DNA from: Desulfobacteraceae bacterium CG2_30_51_40
Lineage (GTDB): Bacteria > Desulfobacterota > DSM-4660 > Desulfatiglandales > Desulfatiglandaceae
DNA length: 40,017 nt
Assembly (NCBI GenBank): GCA_001874005.1
Contig: MNYJ01000134.1
Span: 1 to 40,017, forward strand
Direction of reading: 5' to 3'
Position numbers and translations under genes: made by a program. Positions 1 through 8,037 of the stretch are shown here, in pieces. The stretch's first letter is position 1. Each line of letters starts with the position of its first letter. Under the pieces are notes generated by a model. The model searched no databases and was not told where the DNA came from. It was given only the letters and a program-made list of their open reading frames with translations.

Positions 1-2
1 AA

Positions 3-71
3 CACTGCTACCGTGAGTTTCTGCATAACGGACCAAGGATGGAAGCGCCCGGGTTCTTAGAATATAACTAG
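3..71 (+). CDS. Possible C-terminal tail of an upstream gene
   Basis: The frame starting at base 3 is open from the window edge and ends at a TAG at 69-71, giving about 22 residues ending in GFLEYN. The TAG coincides with the first bases of the MITE-like element at 69, so if the frame is real the insertion may supply the stop codon. Frame 1 is also open, up to a TAG at 58-60. Too little is visible to name a product, and it may be non-coding. Confidence 0.2.
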   Translation, partial: HCYREFLHNGPRMEAPGFLEYN

Positions 72-214
72 TGCCCATCCGGAAACGAGATAGTTTCGTC
101 GAGTTCAAGGCGGGCGATAATTTTAACCATAGGAATACATTGACGTATTTCGAGGATTAAAATTTGAGCCCAACGCCGAAATCGGTGAAAATAGCCATTT
201 CCGGATGGACACTA
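69..214 (+). mobile_element. MITE-like element, family 1, copy 1 (146 bp)
   Basis: The ends are inverted repeats: TAGTGCCCATCCGGAAA at 69-85 and TTTCCGGATGGACACTA at 198-214. A second 146-bp copy lies in inverted orientation at 17171-17316 with about four mismatches by eye. There is no room for a transposase, so this fits a non-autonomous miniature inverted-repeat element. The outermost TA at each end could be a TA target duplication of the Tc1/mariner/IS630 kind; that is inference. It lies 51 nt upstream of the sulfatase start. A TTG-initiated frame at 164, inside the element, runs in frame into the sulfatase. Confidence 0.85.
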
Positions 215-265
215 ACTAAGCAAAGCAGGCCAGGCTCTGTACACATAAAGCGGAGAGACTTCGCC

Positions 266-2041
266 ATGAAAATAAAAGCATCGGCTTCAATGATCTTCCT
301 CCTCTCTCTTCCCTTTTTTATGGGATGCGGGCCGCACCATCTTCAAAAAGGTCAATCTTTGAAACCAGACATTCAGACGGAAGAGGCCCTTAGAAAACAC
401 ACCGATATTTTTAAGCAGGCCGTGGAGCGGATCGCGAAAAACGTATATGTGGCAATTGGATACGGGCTCGCCAACTCCATCATGATCGAAGGCTACGACG
501 GCCTCATTATCGTAGATACCATGGAGACCAGGGAGACAGCCCGCTCGGTGCTGGCAGAGTTTCGAAAAATATCGGCAAAGCCTGTAAAGGCAATAATCTA
601 CACGCACAACCACACTGACCACGTTTTCGGTGCCGATGTCTTTGCCTCCGGAAGCGAGCCGGCCATATACGCCCATGAAACCACTGATTACCTTGTCAAC
701 CGTGTGGTTGGAGAACTCCGCCCCGCTATCAACACCCGGGCCATGAGAATGTTCGGCACCTTTCTGGACCAGGACGGTCTGGTCAATGCCGGTATCGGGC
801 CATTTCTGGGCGTGGGCAAAGAAGAAAGCACACTGGGATACATGCCTCCCACCGTTACTTTCAAGGACAGGCTGGAGGCCAGGGTAGCTGGCATCCGCTT
901 TGAACTGATCCATGCTCCGGGCGAGACAGACGACCAGCTCTACGTGTGGCTGCCTGACCAGCGGGTGCTGATCTGCGGTGACAATTTCTACTGGGCCTTT
1001 CCCAACCTCTACACCATCCGCGGCACCTCGTTTCGCAGCCTGAAACAATGGTATCAAAGCATTGATATCATCAGGGCCATTCGCCCCGAATATCTGGTGC
1101 CTTGCCACACCAGGCCCATCCAGGGCGCTGACCGGATTTATGAGATCTTGACCGATTACCGGGATGCCATTCAGTTTGTCCATGACCAGTCCATAAGAGG
1201 CATCAACATGGGAATGACTCCGGGCGAACTGGTGGAGTTTGTGACACTTCCGCCCCACCTGAAGGACGCGCCCTATCTTCAGCCGTTTTACGGCACTGTG
1301 GCCTGGTCGGTGCGGGCCATGTTTTCAGGGAACATGGGGTGGTTTGACGGGGATTCTGCCAGCCTTGATCCGCTTTCCCGAAAAGCGCAGGCGCGTCTGA
1401 TGGCCGAACTGGCCGGAGGTGAAGCTGGCCTGTACCAACACGCAAAAAACGCCCTCGAAAAAGGTGAATACCAGGCGGCCCTGCAATTATCCGGGCATTT
1501 GCTGCAACTGTGGTGTGACAATACGGATTACAAAGGCTTGCGTTTTCTCGCGCTCACAGCCCTTGGCGAAAAGGCGCAAAACCCCAACGCTAGGCACTAT
1601 TACCTGACTGAGGCCCTGGAGATCCGCGAAGGCTTTGTCGCCTCCTCTCCGGTGAAACCGGGTACGGAAATGCTTCGCCGTCTCCCGCTCGCCAACTTTT
1701 TCAGCGCCCTTGCCGTATCGCTGAATGCCGAGGAAAGCCGGGAAAAGGATATCAGGGCGATCGTGAAGTTCCCGGATACGAGGCAGGCTTTTTTCGTGCA
1801 TGTCCGCTTCGGCGTGGCTGAAATCAACGAACGCAGGCCTGACGCCGTAACCCTTGCTGACGCCGACATCATTGTCACGGCAGACGCCCAGAAGTGGAAA
1901 GAGATGCTCGCCAGGGTCAGGAGCCCGCTTTTGGTCCTGCCGACTTTTGACTATGAAAAAGGGAACCTTTTGTCTTTTGCAGGATTCATGAAGCTATTCG
2001 AGCCGCAGGCAGCCAAGCTGCCTCATGAACCGGCCCGATAG
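266..2041 (+). CDS. Alkyl/aryl sulfatase, metallo-beta-lactamase fold, predicted lipoprotein
   Basis: Predicted 591-residue class III alkylsulfatase (SdsA/BDS1 family), which hydrolyses sulfate esters such as alkyl sulfates using a two-zinc centre. The zinc motif THNHTDH appears near residue 115, followed by HAPGETDDQ, the metal-bridging segment ICGDNFYW, and CHTRP. The middle holds the helical dimerisation region; the last ~120 residues (ending around FDYEKGNLLSFAGFMKLF) match the SCP2-like C-terminal domain. The N-terminus is a signal sequence ending in a lipobox-like FFMGC, so the enzyme is probably membrane-anchored and faces the periplasm. The ATG at 266 was chosen because the signal peptide starts there and GGAGAG precedes it; a longer frame from 164 only adds MITE-derived residues. 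The gene stands alone and converges on an antitoxin gene. The substrate is not resolved. Confidence 0.88.
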   Translation: MKIKASASMIFLLSLPFFMGCGPHHLQKGQSLKPDIQTEEALRKHTDIFKQAVERIAKNVYVAIGYGLANSIMIEGYDGLIIVDTMETRETARSVLAEFRKISAKPVKAIIYTHNHTDHVFGADVFASGSEPAIYAHETTDYLVNRVVGELRPAINTRAMRMFGTFLDQDGLVNAGIGPFLGVGKEESTLGYMPPTVTFKDRLEARVAGIRFELIHAPGETDDQLYVWLPDQRVLICGDNFYWAFPNLYTIRGTSFRSLKQWYQSIDIIRAIRPEYLVPCHTRPIQGADRIYEILTDYRDAIQFVHDQSIRGINMGMTPGELVEFVTLPPHLKDAPYLQPFYGTVAWSVRAMFSGNMGWFDGDSASLDPLSRKAQARLMAELAGGEAGLYQHAKNALEKGEYQAALQLSGHLLQLWCDNTDYKGLRFLALTALGEKAQNPNARHYYLTEALEIREGFVASSPVKPGTEMLRRLPLANFFSALAVSLNAEESREKDIRAIVKFPDTRQAFFVHVRFGVAEINERRPDAVTLADADIIVTADAQKWKEMLARVRSPLLVLPTFDYEKGNLLSFAGFMKLFEPQAAKLPHEPAR

Positions 2042-2059
2042 GAGAACCGCTTCTGCTTT

Positions 2060-2272
2060 TCAACAAATCCTTGCCTCAAGCAGTAAATCTACCAATGACT
2101 CTCCCTTCGCCGATCCCCTAAGCGCCCCGATCGGATCCGAGGGAATTGGGATGACTTTCATCCCGGCGCCAGTGTCTATCCACTGTAACCGCATGCCAGG
2201 AAATATTTTGTATTTTTTCCGCAAGGGCCCCGGCACCACCACCTGTCCCCTTGATGTGACAACCGATTCCAT
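2060..2272 (-). CDS. AbrB/MazE-type antitoxin, apparently orphan
   Basis: A 70-residue protein beginning MESVVTSRGQVVVPGPLRKK, the typical swapped-hairpin AbrB/SpoVT DNA-binding fold of MazE/VapB-like antitoxins, which autoregulate and neutralise a PIN or MazF toxin. The C-terminal half (PIPSDPIGALRGSAKGESLVDLLLEARIC) resembles the toxin-binding tail of VapB-type proteins. The ATG at 2272 is preceded by GAGAGG; a longer frame to 2422 has no domain support. A toxin gene would normally follow the stop, but the stop is only 18 bp from the end of the convergent sulfatase gene, so no partner is present. It is probably a remnant or a stand-alone regulator. Confidence 0.7.
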   Translation of the reverse strand: MESVVTSRGQVVVPGPLRKKYKIFPGMRLQWIDTGAGMKVIPIPSDPIGALRGSAKGESLVDLLLEARIC

Positions 2273-2710
2273 TTTTTTCAGCCTCTCAGGCAATAAATAA
2301 GATTTTTTGATAATATACATTACTATTGTATCCTGGCAAGATGAAGTTAGTTTTTCAACGAAATATGAGGTCTGCGGCATTGAAAGCGTTTCACCGGCCT
2401 TTTGCCGGGTGGGCATCTCCATTCCTCTAAAACTGTAAATCTGAAGAACCTACCTCAAGGGAAGGCGTACCCCGCAGCAAAGAACGCCCCCCCCCGGCGG
2501 CTTTCGTATTCCTACCGGACGCAGGGGGGGACTGAAGCCGATAGGCCGGGTCTGTCTTTGAAATGAAACATGAGCCCTCCCCCAAAGGCAACGATGTCGG
2601 ATAATCACCGCCGTACAGGTCCCCAGCAATACTACGAGGATCACAATGAAAGCAGATGAACAGGCGGGTGTCAATAATCAGTTTCTCCGGGGGGACCCTA
2701 TGGGGTCTTG
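2273..2710. other. Intergenic region between two antitoxin genes
   Basis: I see no convincing gene. It contains a run of nine C (about 2489-2497) and a facing G-run near 2525-2531, giving a C/G-rich inverted region that could fold. Frames on the minus strand (for example 2450-2674) show no recognisable domain. A riboswitch was considered and not supported. Confidence 0.4.
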
Positions 2711-2998
2711 TCAGTCCTGAATCTCACTTACTCCCCTGCCTAGATCTTTATCTATCCGTTCCCTGAGATATACTTTGATAAGGGACTGATATGGAACATC
2801 CATTTTGTTTGCAAGTAATTTCAACTCATTCAACATCGTCTCAGACATACGCAAAGAAATTGTCTTTGTTGACGATCTCAGCTTCGGGAGGACCACTGGT
2901 TCCCCTAGCTTCCAGTCCAAATATTCTGTCGAGTCTTGTTGTACCCAAAATTCTTGCTCATCATCTTCAGTACTAAAATCAGGAATTGGTTTTAGCAT
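2711..2998 (-). CDS. CopG-family antitoxin (BrnA-like partner of BrnT)
   Basis: A 95-residue protein beginning MLKPIPDFSTEDDEQEFW, with DSTEYLDWK, then STKTISLRMSETMLNELKLL and VPYQSLIKVYLRERI. This matches the CopG_antitoxin family that pairs with BrnT-type ribonuclease toxins: an acidic N-terminal toxin-binding region followed by a ribbon-helix-helix DNA-binding domain. The ATG at 2998 matches the family N-terminus; a start at 3034 would add twelve atypical residues. BrnT normally lies immediately upstream and slightly overlaps, but only a 19-codon frame is found there. The toxin therefore appears lost or truncated. Confidence 0.78.
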   Translation of the reverse strand: MLKPIPDFSTEDDEQEFWVQQDSTEYLDWKLGEPVVLPKLRSSTKTISLRMSETMLNELKLLANKMDVPYQSLIKVYLRERIDKDLGRGVSEIQD

Positions 2999-3002
2999 AT
3001 GC

Positions 3003-3062
3003 TTATCTGTCTTTATTCTCCTCGTCCCAATCATAATCCTCTATATGCTTAAGATTCAACAT
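3003..3062 (-). pseudogene. Possible truncated BrnT toxin (19 codons)
   Basis: On the minus strand directly upstream of the CopG antitoxin, an ATG at 3062 opens a 19-codon frame ending in YDWDEENKDR before a TAA. BrnT toxins typically start with a short segment resembling FEWDEEKN, so this looks like the first residues of BrnT followed by an early stop or deletion. The similarity is short and may be chance. Confidence 0.3.
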
Positions 3063-3589
3063 GTCAGTATATTATTATCGTATACTAGGAGAGTCAAGAA
3101 TGGGCTTTTTCTCGATCAAAAAACACCGGCTCTGAAGACTTGGAGCCGAACAAGGCGCCTGGATGCAACTCTGTGATTGCTTACCAGGGCACAATAACGC
3201 GACGGTTGCATTGCGCCTTCAGGCGGCTTCTCCAATCAAGATTTTCGCTTGAAAAATTGCTTAGTGAAATGTATTTTAAGGAAAATCATTACCATAGGAT
3301 CAGGCACTGGTGGGTGCATACGACATAGCCTCAGAGGTTATCCTTACACACTGCCGAAAGGCAGCTGTTGAGTTTTTTATGGGCATTGCGGTCAAGGAGT
3401 GTAACTGATTAGTCTTTGTAAGTTTCAACCTTCTAGTGCCCTCAAAGCAGGGGCAACAATCGTTATTCGACCTGCACTCAGGGTGGGGCTTCTTCCGCTG
3501 CAGCTCATCAACCTTTGGCTTGGCAGCAGGCCTAACTCTCGAAATCTGTAGATGTAAAGGGCGTTAGTATAATTTTGTATAGAGGGGGT
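3063..3589. other. Intergenic region upstream of ydbH
   Basis: About 530 bp without a recognisable gene. A GCGCCTTCAGGCG-like palindromic stretch near 3210-3226 shares its core with the 133-bp repeat family but not its ends. TAGTGCCC at 3434 matches only eight bases of the 146-bp element terminus. No tRNA or clear promoter was recognised; the ydbH promoter should lie in the last 100-200 bp. Confidence 0.35.
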
Positions 3590-6064
3590 ATGGTTTCCCG
3601 TTCCAGAAAAAAGTTGACGATTGCCTTAATCGCCGGAGTCCTCGCGATGATCGCTATCGTCATAGCCGCCCGCCTGTATCTGCCAGTCTATCTGCAAAAG
3701 GAGCTGCTGCCGGCCCTGGTGAGCAAGACCGGCTTGACCCTGGAAAGGATAGAGATTCAGCGCATCGGTTGGACCGCTGCCGACCTTGGACCGATCCGCA
3801 TCGCCAAAGCTCAATCCCCCGTCCTTGAATTGGATGCCATCCAAATACGTTACGGCCTGAAGGCTTTGCTGCAGCGTAAAGTTGACTCCATTATCCTGAT
3901 CGGTCCGCGCCTGCAGGTGACCATCGAAGACGAGGGTGTTATTGTGGCTGGCTGGAGCATACCAGCGCGGCCAACCCATTCCACCGCCACGAGTCCTGGC
4001 CCTATGCGCCTCGAGACGATTCTGCCGCTGGAAATAAAATCAATCGCCCTCCGCGATGGTATAATCACCTTCAACTGGCGCCGGCACAAAATCGAAGGCG
4101 CTCTAAACATCGAACTGGATATGGCCGATTTGCGAAACGGTAATGTCCGCGCTGCCCTTTCGCTCTCAAGTCGCGGAAATAAACTGGAAGCCACCGCCGC
4201 TCTCGACAGCCGGAACGACATGGCCATTGTGGAGGTAACCGGAGGAAATCTGAACCCTGAGAGTTTTCCCGACCTCCTAAATGAGATCGGGCCACTGTCA
4301 CTGAAGGGTATCATACAACTGGCAGGCCGATGTGAATTTCAGATCACCTCCTTACAGATGAGAGCTTTAACCGCTAGGGTGGAATTTTCCCGGCTTGGCA
4401 TCAACGGCTATGGCGTTACCATGGAAAACGCCTTGAACCCTCAAGGTCACGAACAGCCGCTGGTGGTGAGCCTGAAAGCCGACAACCCCCGGCACTGGAA
4501 AATGACCAGCAGCCCCTTTCGATTAAGTCACCCGGTTCTGGCTCTGCTTCCTGAAATTGTATTAACTGCCGCATGGATAACAGATGCCTGGGAGCTTTCG
4601 GCAGCGAGCGGCCCTGTGGATGTACGCCTGCCCAACGCAGAGTTGGTCATGCCCTCCATTGGGCTGACCGGTCGGGCCGTGGCAGGCGACCAATCGCGAT
4701 TGCAGGTCAACTTCCATCTGCCGAAACCCGTTTTAACCCATGACAAGGTCAGTGCAAAAGCGGACCAGATCGCATTGGCCATTGATGTAGAAGGAAGCCG
4801 GGGTAAGGCGTTGGAAGCCCTTGGAAAAGTGGAGATAACCGGCGCTCAGGTTGATCTCCCGGACCAGGAATTGCGACTCCATCAGATGTCCATGCACCTT
4901 CCCTTGCAGTGGCCGCTGCCCTCCAAAGGCGCCGAAGGTCACATCAAAGCCGGTATCCAGTGGAAAAATAAGTCCATCGGCAGCCTGAGCGGCAAATTGC
5001 GATCCTCGGCAAATGGACTGAGTGCAAACTTGACGCACCTCAGTCAACTTTTTCCGGCCATGAACGTCTTGATACAGGCCGATGTAAGGCCGAACAGCGT
5101 CCGCATGGACCTTAAATTGCCGGTTTATAAACCGGATAAGGCGATCGAACTGGGAAGTCTTTTTCCCGCCGCTGCCGGCGTGAATTTCAACGGCCAGATG
5201 CAAGCACAGGCTGCGCTGGCCCTCAACGGTAGCGTGCTGACGGGCAAGGGAAGTCTCAAGCTCGATCAGGGACGTGTAAACCAGCAAGAAACCGACCTGA
5301 AGCTGGATGGGATTTTCATATCATTGGCTTTCGACAACCTCCCCTCCCTGCAGAGCGCTCCGAGGCAAACGCTGCGAGTTGCCGCCCTGCAACTCGGAAA
5401 CATTGCCGCAGAGGAAATGAAAGCGTATTTTCAAATCGAGGCAGACGGTTCCATATTCATTGAAAACGTCAGCATGAAATGGTGCGAAGGCAACATCAGC
5501 AGCAAATCTATTCGCCTCCAGCCGAAAAATCCGGATTTGAATCTCACCCTTATTTGCGATCGGATCAACCTGGCCAAAGTTTTGAATCAACTCGGGGTGG
5601 CCGAAGGAGAAGGCGAAGGTGACATCAGCGGCCGGATTCCTATTCGCTGGTCCAAAAATCAGATTTATTTTGACAATGGCGAATTAACTTCGGCTCCGGG
5701 ACAAACCGGAACCATCCAACTGCGCAATACCCAGACTTTTTTGCAGGGCCTGGCCCCCGGGACCCCGCAGCATACACAGTTGGATATTGCCACCGAAGCG
5801 CTGAAAGACTACACTTACGATTGGGCCAAGCTCCAACTGAACAGTCGCAAAGAGTTCCTGCTGGTTGCCTTGCAACTCGATGGTCGTCCCAACCGCCTGC
5901 TGCCCTTTGCCTACGACACCGCCAAGGGCACATTTATCCGCTTTGAGGGAAATGCCCAGGCGGAATTCAAAGGCATCCGCCTCGACCTGAATTTTCAAAG
6001 CCCCATCAACCAACTCCTCCGATACAAGGAGCTGCTAAAACCCAATGAACCACATGCACGATAG
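3590..6064 (+). CDS. ydbH: YdbH-family AsmA-like intermembrane protein
   Basis: Predicted 824-residue envelope protein with one N-terminal membrane anchor (about residues 9-28, LTIALIAGVLAMIAIVIAAR) followed by a long beta-rich periplasmic region. The C-terminal third (for example GDISGRIPIRWSKNQIYFDNGEL, cited around residues 690-715) matches the YdbH family. In E. coli, YdbH acts with TamB and YhdP in moving phospholipids between inner and outer membranes, and YnbE forms its outer-membrane end. The identification is strengthened by YnbE- and YdbL-like genes directly downstream in the same order as in E. coli. The start is uncertain: the ATG at 3590 follows AGAGGGGG very closely, and a TTG at 3575 is in frame. 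The lipid-transport role is inferred from the family. Confidence 0.8.
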   Translation: MVSRSRKKLTIALIAGVLAMIAIVIAARLYLPVYLQKELLPALVSKTGLTLERIEIQRIGWTAADLGPIRIAKAQSPVLELDAIQIRYGLKALLQRKVDSIILIGPRLQVTIEDEGVIVAGWSIPARPTHSTATSPGPMRLETILPLEIKSIALRDGIITFNWRRHKIEGALNIELDMADLRNGNVRAALSLSSRGNKLEATAALDSRNDMAIVEVTGGNLNPESFPDLLNEIGPLSLKGIIQLAGRCEFQITSLQMRALTARVEFSRLGINGYGVTMENALNPQGHEQPLVVSLKADNPRHWKMTSSPFRLSHPVLALLPEIVLTAAWITDAWELSAASGPVDVRLPNAELVMPSIGLTGRAVAGDQSRLQVNFHLPKPVLTHDKVSAKADQIALAIDVEGSRGKALEALGKVEITGAQVDLPDQELRLHQMSMHLPLQWPLPSKGAEGHIKAGIQWKNKSIGSLSGKLRSSANGLSANLTHLSQLFPAMNVLIQADVRPNSVRMDLKLPVYKPDKAIELGSLFPAAAGVNFNGQMQAQAALALNGSVLTGKGSLKLDQGRVNQQETDLKLDGIFISLAFDNLPSLQSAPRQTLRVAALQLGNIAAEEMKAYFQIEADGSIFIENVSMKWCEGNISSKSIRLQPKNPDLNLTLICDRINLAKVLNQLGVAEGEGEGDISGRIPIRWSKNQIYFDNGELTSAPGQTGTIQLRNTQTFLQGLAPGTPQHTQLDIATEALKDYTYDWAKLQLNSRKEFLLVALQLDGRPNRLLPFAYDTAKGTFIRFEGNAQAEFKGIRLDLNFQSPINQLLRYKELLKPNEPHAR

Positions 6065-6078
6065 AAAAGGAGAATTTT

Positions 6079-6291
6079 ATGACCAGGACTAAGATATCCA
6101 TCATTCTCGCGGCCGGGCTGATCGGCATCGCCGGCTGTCAGACCGAACACAAGGTGGAAACGGTGCACCGAATCGAAGTAGCGCCCATGCACATCACCAT
6201 AGATGTCAATGTAAAGGTGGACAAAGCGTTGGATGACTTCTTTGGAGATATTGACAAAGCCAAAGAAGAAATTAAACCCGTCACACCATAG
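6079..6291 (+). CDS. ynbE: YnbE-like outer-membrane lipoprotein
   Basis: A 70-residue lipoprotein precursor: signal ILAAGLIGIAGC with a lipobox Cys near residue 20, then a short mature part containing HRIEVAPMHITIDVNVKVD, which is the conserved core of YnbE. In E. coli YnbE multimerises by beta-strand stacking on the C-terminus of YdbH to complete a bridge to the outer membrane. It starts 14 bp after ydbH, with AAAGGAG before the ATG, so the two are almost certainly cotranscribed. The acidic tail KALDDFFGDIDKAKEE extends beyond the core. The family assignment is good; function is by homology. Confidence 0.82.
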   Translation: MTRTKISIILAAGLIGIAGCQTEHKVETVHRIEVAPMHITIDVNVKVDKALDDFFGDIDKAKEEIKPVTP

Positions 6292-6423
6292 CGCGCCATA
6301 GGCCGCATGTAGGCGTCTAACGCTGAACGGACATCTACAGGGAATTGATAATGAGCGCCATGGCGTTTGAAAAAAAATGATTGAAATAGCAATGACCCTG
6401 TCACGTAAGAAGGAGACTTAAAC

Positions 6424-6792
6424 ATGCCTATGAACACAAGAGCGACATTTGTTTTAATTTTGGCGGCAATCACCCTTTTGGCAGGGACAGCCTGGTCCCA
6501 GGATGTAAAAACCCGGATGAAAGAGCGATTGCCAATAATCATCGCCCTCAAGGCGCGGGGTGTGGTCGGCGAAAACAACCAGGGCTATCTTGAAATGCTC
6601 AAGGGGCAATCTGAGAACAAAGAGGCGGTTATGGCGGAAAACCAGGATCGCAAAGCCGTCTATGAGGAGATTGCACAAAAAACCGGCACCAGCATGCAGG
6701 TGGTCGGGCAGAGACGCGCCATTCAAATCGCGGAAAAGGCAGCCTCAGGAGAATGGGTTCAAACGCCATCCGGTCAATGGAAAAAGAAATAA
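6424..6792 (+). CDS. ydbL: YdbL-family (DUF1318) periplasmic protein
   Basis: A 122-residue secreted protein. The signal peptide ends near AWSQ (about residue 26). The mature part has the family pattern: a KARGVVGENNQGYLE segment, AENQDRKAVYEEIAQKTG, and a C-terminal tail GEWVQTPSGQWKKK. YdbL has been linked to proper YdbH-YnbE assembly in E. coli. AAGGAG precedes the ATG. The 132-bp gap after ynbE contains no recognisable gene and no obvious terminator, so it probably belongs to the same operon. Confidence 0.85.
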   Translation: MPMNTRATFVLILAAITLLAGTAWSQDVKTRMKERLPIIIALKARGVVGENNQGYLEMLKGQSENKEAVMAENQDRKAVYEEIAQKTGTSMQVVGQRRAIQIAEKAASGEWVQTPSGQWKKK

Positions 6793-6833
6793 TCCATGGA
6801 AGGCACCCTCGAAATTGCCGATAAAGCATCGAG

Positions 6834-6873
6834 CATTCGTGGGAGGTAAACCACAGGCTTCCTCCCATGAATG
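6834..6873. terminator. Inverted repeat between convergent genes, likely bidirectional terminator
   Basis: CATTCGTGGGAGG at 6834-6846 pairs with CCTCCCATGAATG at 6861-6873 over 13 bp with one G-U pair and a 14-nt loop. It sits between the ends of ydbL and the convergent acyl-CoA dehydrogenase. No T-tract follows on either side, so termination is inferred from position and stem strength. Confidence 0.55.
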
Positions 6874-6885
6874 CCCTTGGAGGTA

Positions 6886-8022
6886 CTAGAGGTAGCGCTT
6901 GGCGATGACGGTGCGCTGGATCTCGGAGGTGCCTTCATATATGGTGAAGACGCGGGCGTCGCGGTAGTAGCGCTCGATCGGGAAATCCTTTGTGTATCCG
7001 TAGCCGCCGTGAATCTGGAGGGCCTTGTAGGCCACCTGATTGGCGGTCTCCGAGGCGAATAGCTTTGCCATTGAGGCTGCTGCGGTGAAGTTCTCCCCCC
7101 TGTCCTTCATGGCTGCGGCGTTAAAGGTAAGGAGCCTTGCCGCCTCCACCTGGGTAGCCATATCGGCGATCATCCAGCTTATGCCCTGGAACTGGGCGAT
7201 GGGTTTGTTGAACTGGACCCTCTCCCTTGCATAGCAGATGGCGGCATCCAGGCAGGCCTGGGAAAGCCCAACCGACTGGGAGGCGATCCCGATACGACCG
7301 CCGTCAAGAGATGTCATGGCGACCGTAAAACCGTCCCCCTCCTGGCCCAGGAGGTTTTCGGCAGGAACGCGGCAGTCCTCGAAGATAAGTTCCACTGTGT
7401 CTGAGGCCAGGAGGCCCATCTTTTCCTCCTGCTTGCCTACATAGAAGCCGGGAGTGCCCTTTTCCACCACAAAGGCGCTTATGCCCTTGTGCTTTCTGTC
7501 CCGGTCGGTGTAGGCGGTTACAACAGTGATGTTGGAGTTTTTTCCGGTTGATATGAATATCTTGTTTCCGTTTAGAACATAGCTGTCCCCGTCTCTTGCG
7601 GCACGAGTTCTCTGACCTGCCGGGTCTGAGCCAGCGCCCGGCTCTGTTATAGCAAATGAGCCGATCAGCTCCCCAGTGGTAAGACGCTTGAGATAGTGTT
7701 CCTTCAGATAGTCTGAGCCGAAAAGATAGATGGGGCCACAGGCAACCGAGTTGTGAACCGACATGACAACTGCGACGGAGGCGTCCGCATAGGCGATCTC
7801 CTGCATCGCAACCGAATAGCTGACGGTATCAACTCCGGCTCCATTGTATTCAGTCGGGACATTCATGCCCATAAGGCCAAGTTCTCCCATGCTTTTTATA
7901 ATCTCCATAGGAAATTCCTTGGTTTTGTCTCTTTCCGCAGCTCCCGGCATGATCACATCCCTTGCGAAATCCCGCACCATGGTCTGGATCATGCGCTGTT
8001 CTTCAGTGAGATGATAAGCCAT
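6886..8022 (-). CDS. Acyl-CoA dehydrogenase (short-chain type)
   Basis: A 378-residue flavoenzyme that oxidises acyl-CoA to trans-2-enoyl-CoA and passes electrons to an electron-transfer flavoprotein. The family order is complete: helical N-domain with LTEEQRMIQTMVRDFA, the beta-domain FAD/substrate segments FAITEPGAGSDPAG and KIFISTGKNSN, and the C-terminal QIHGGYGYTKDFPIERYYRD. The catalytic Glu lies in IYEGTSEIQRTVIAKRYL. GGGAGG precedes the ATG. It lies 15 bp downstream of the XRE-cupin regulator and ends the fatty-acid block. A second, divergent dehydrogenase sits at 12111-13259, so the two probably act on different acyl-CoAs, for example butyryl- and branched or longer chain. ETF genes are not in the window. 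Confidence 0.94.
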   Translation of the reverse strand: MAYHLTEEQRMIQTMVRDFARDVIMPGAAERDKTKEFPMEIIKSMGELGLMGMNVPTEYNGAGVDTVSYSVAMQEIAYADASVAVVMSVHNSVACGPIYLFGSDYLKEHYLKRLTTGELIGSFAITEPGAGSDPAGQRTRAARDGDSYVLNGNKIFISTGKNSNITVVTAYTDRDRKHKGISAFVVEKGTPGFYVGKQEEKMGLLASDTVELIFEDCRVPAENLLGQEGDGFTVAMTSLDGGRIGIASQSVGLSQACLDAAICYARERVQFNKPIAQFQGISWMIADMATQVEAARLLTFNAAAMKDRGENFTAAASMAKLFASETANQVAYKALQIHGGYGYTKDFPIERYYRDARVFTIYEGTSEIQRTVIAKRYL

Positions 8023-8037
8023 TAGAAAACCTCCCTC

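Noticed and set aside
164-265. Sulfatase start at 164
   Set aside because: Those residues come from the MITE-like element and precede the signal peptide; the ATG at 266 has a ribosome-binding site.
287-1258. Long minus-strand frame opposite the sulfatase gene
   Set aside because: It is a shadow of the sulfatase coding strand, without domain pattern or ribosome-binding site.
2440-2620. Riboswitch (cyclic-di-GMP type) in the C/G-rich gap
   Set aside because: A few short blocks looked suggestive but I could not place the conserved core or paired helices.
3434-3441. Third end of the 146-bp element (TAGTGCCC)
   Set aside because: Only eight bases match and there is no partner end.
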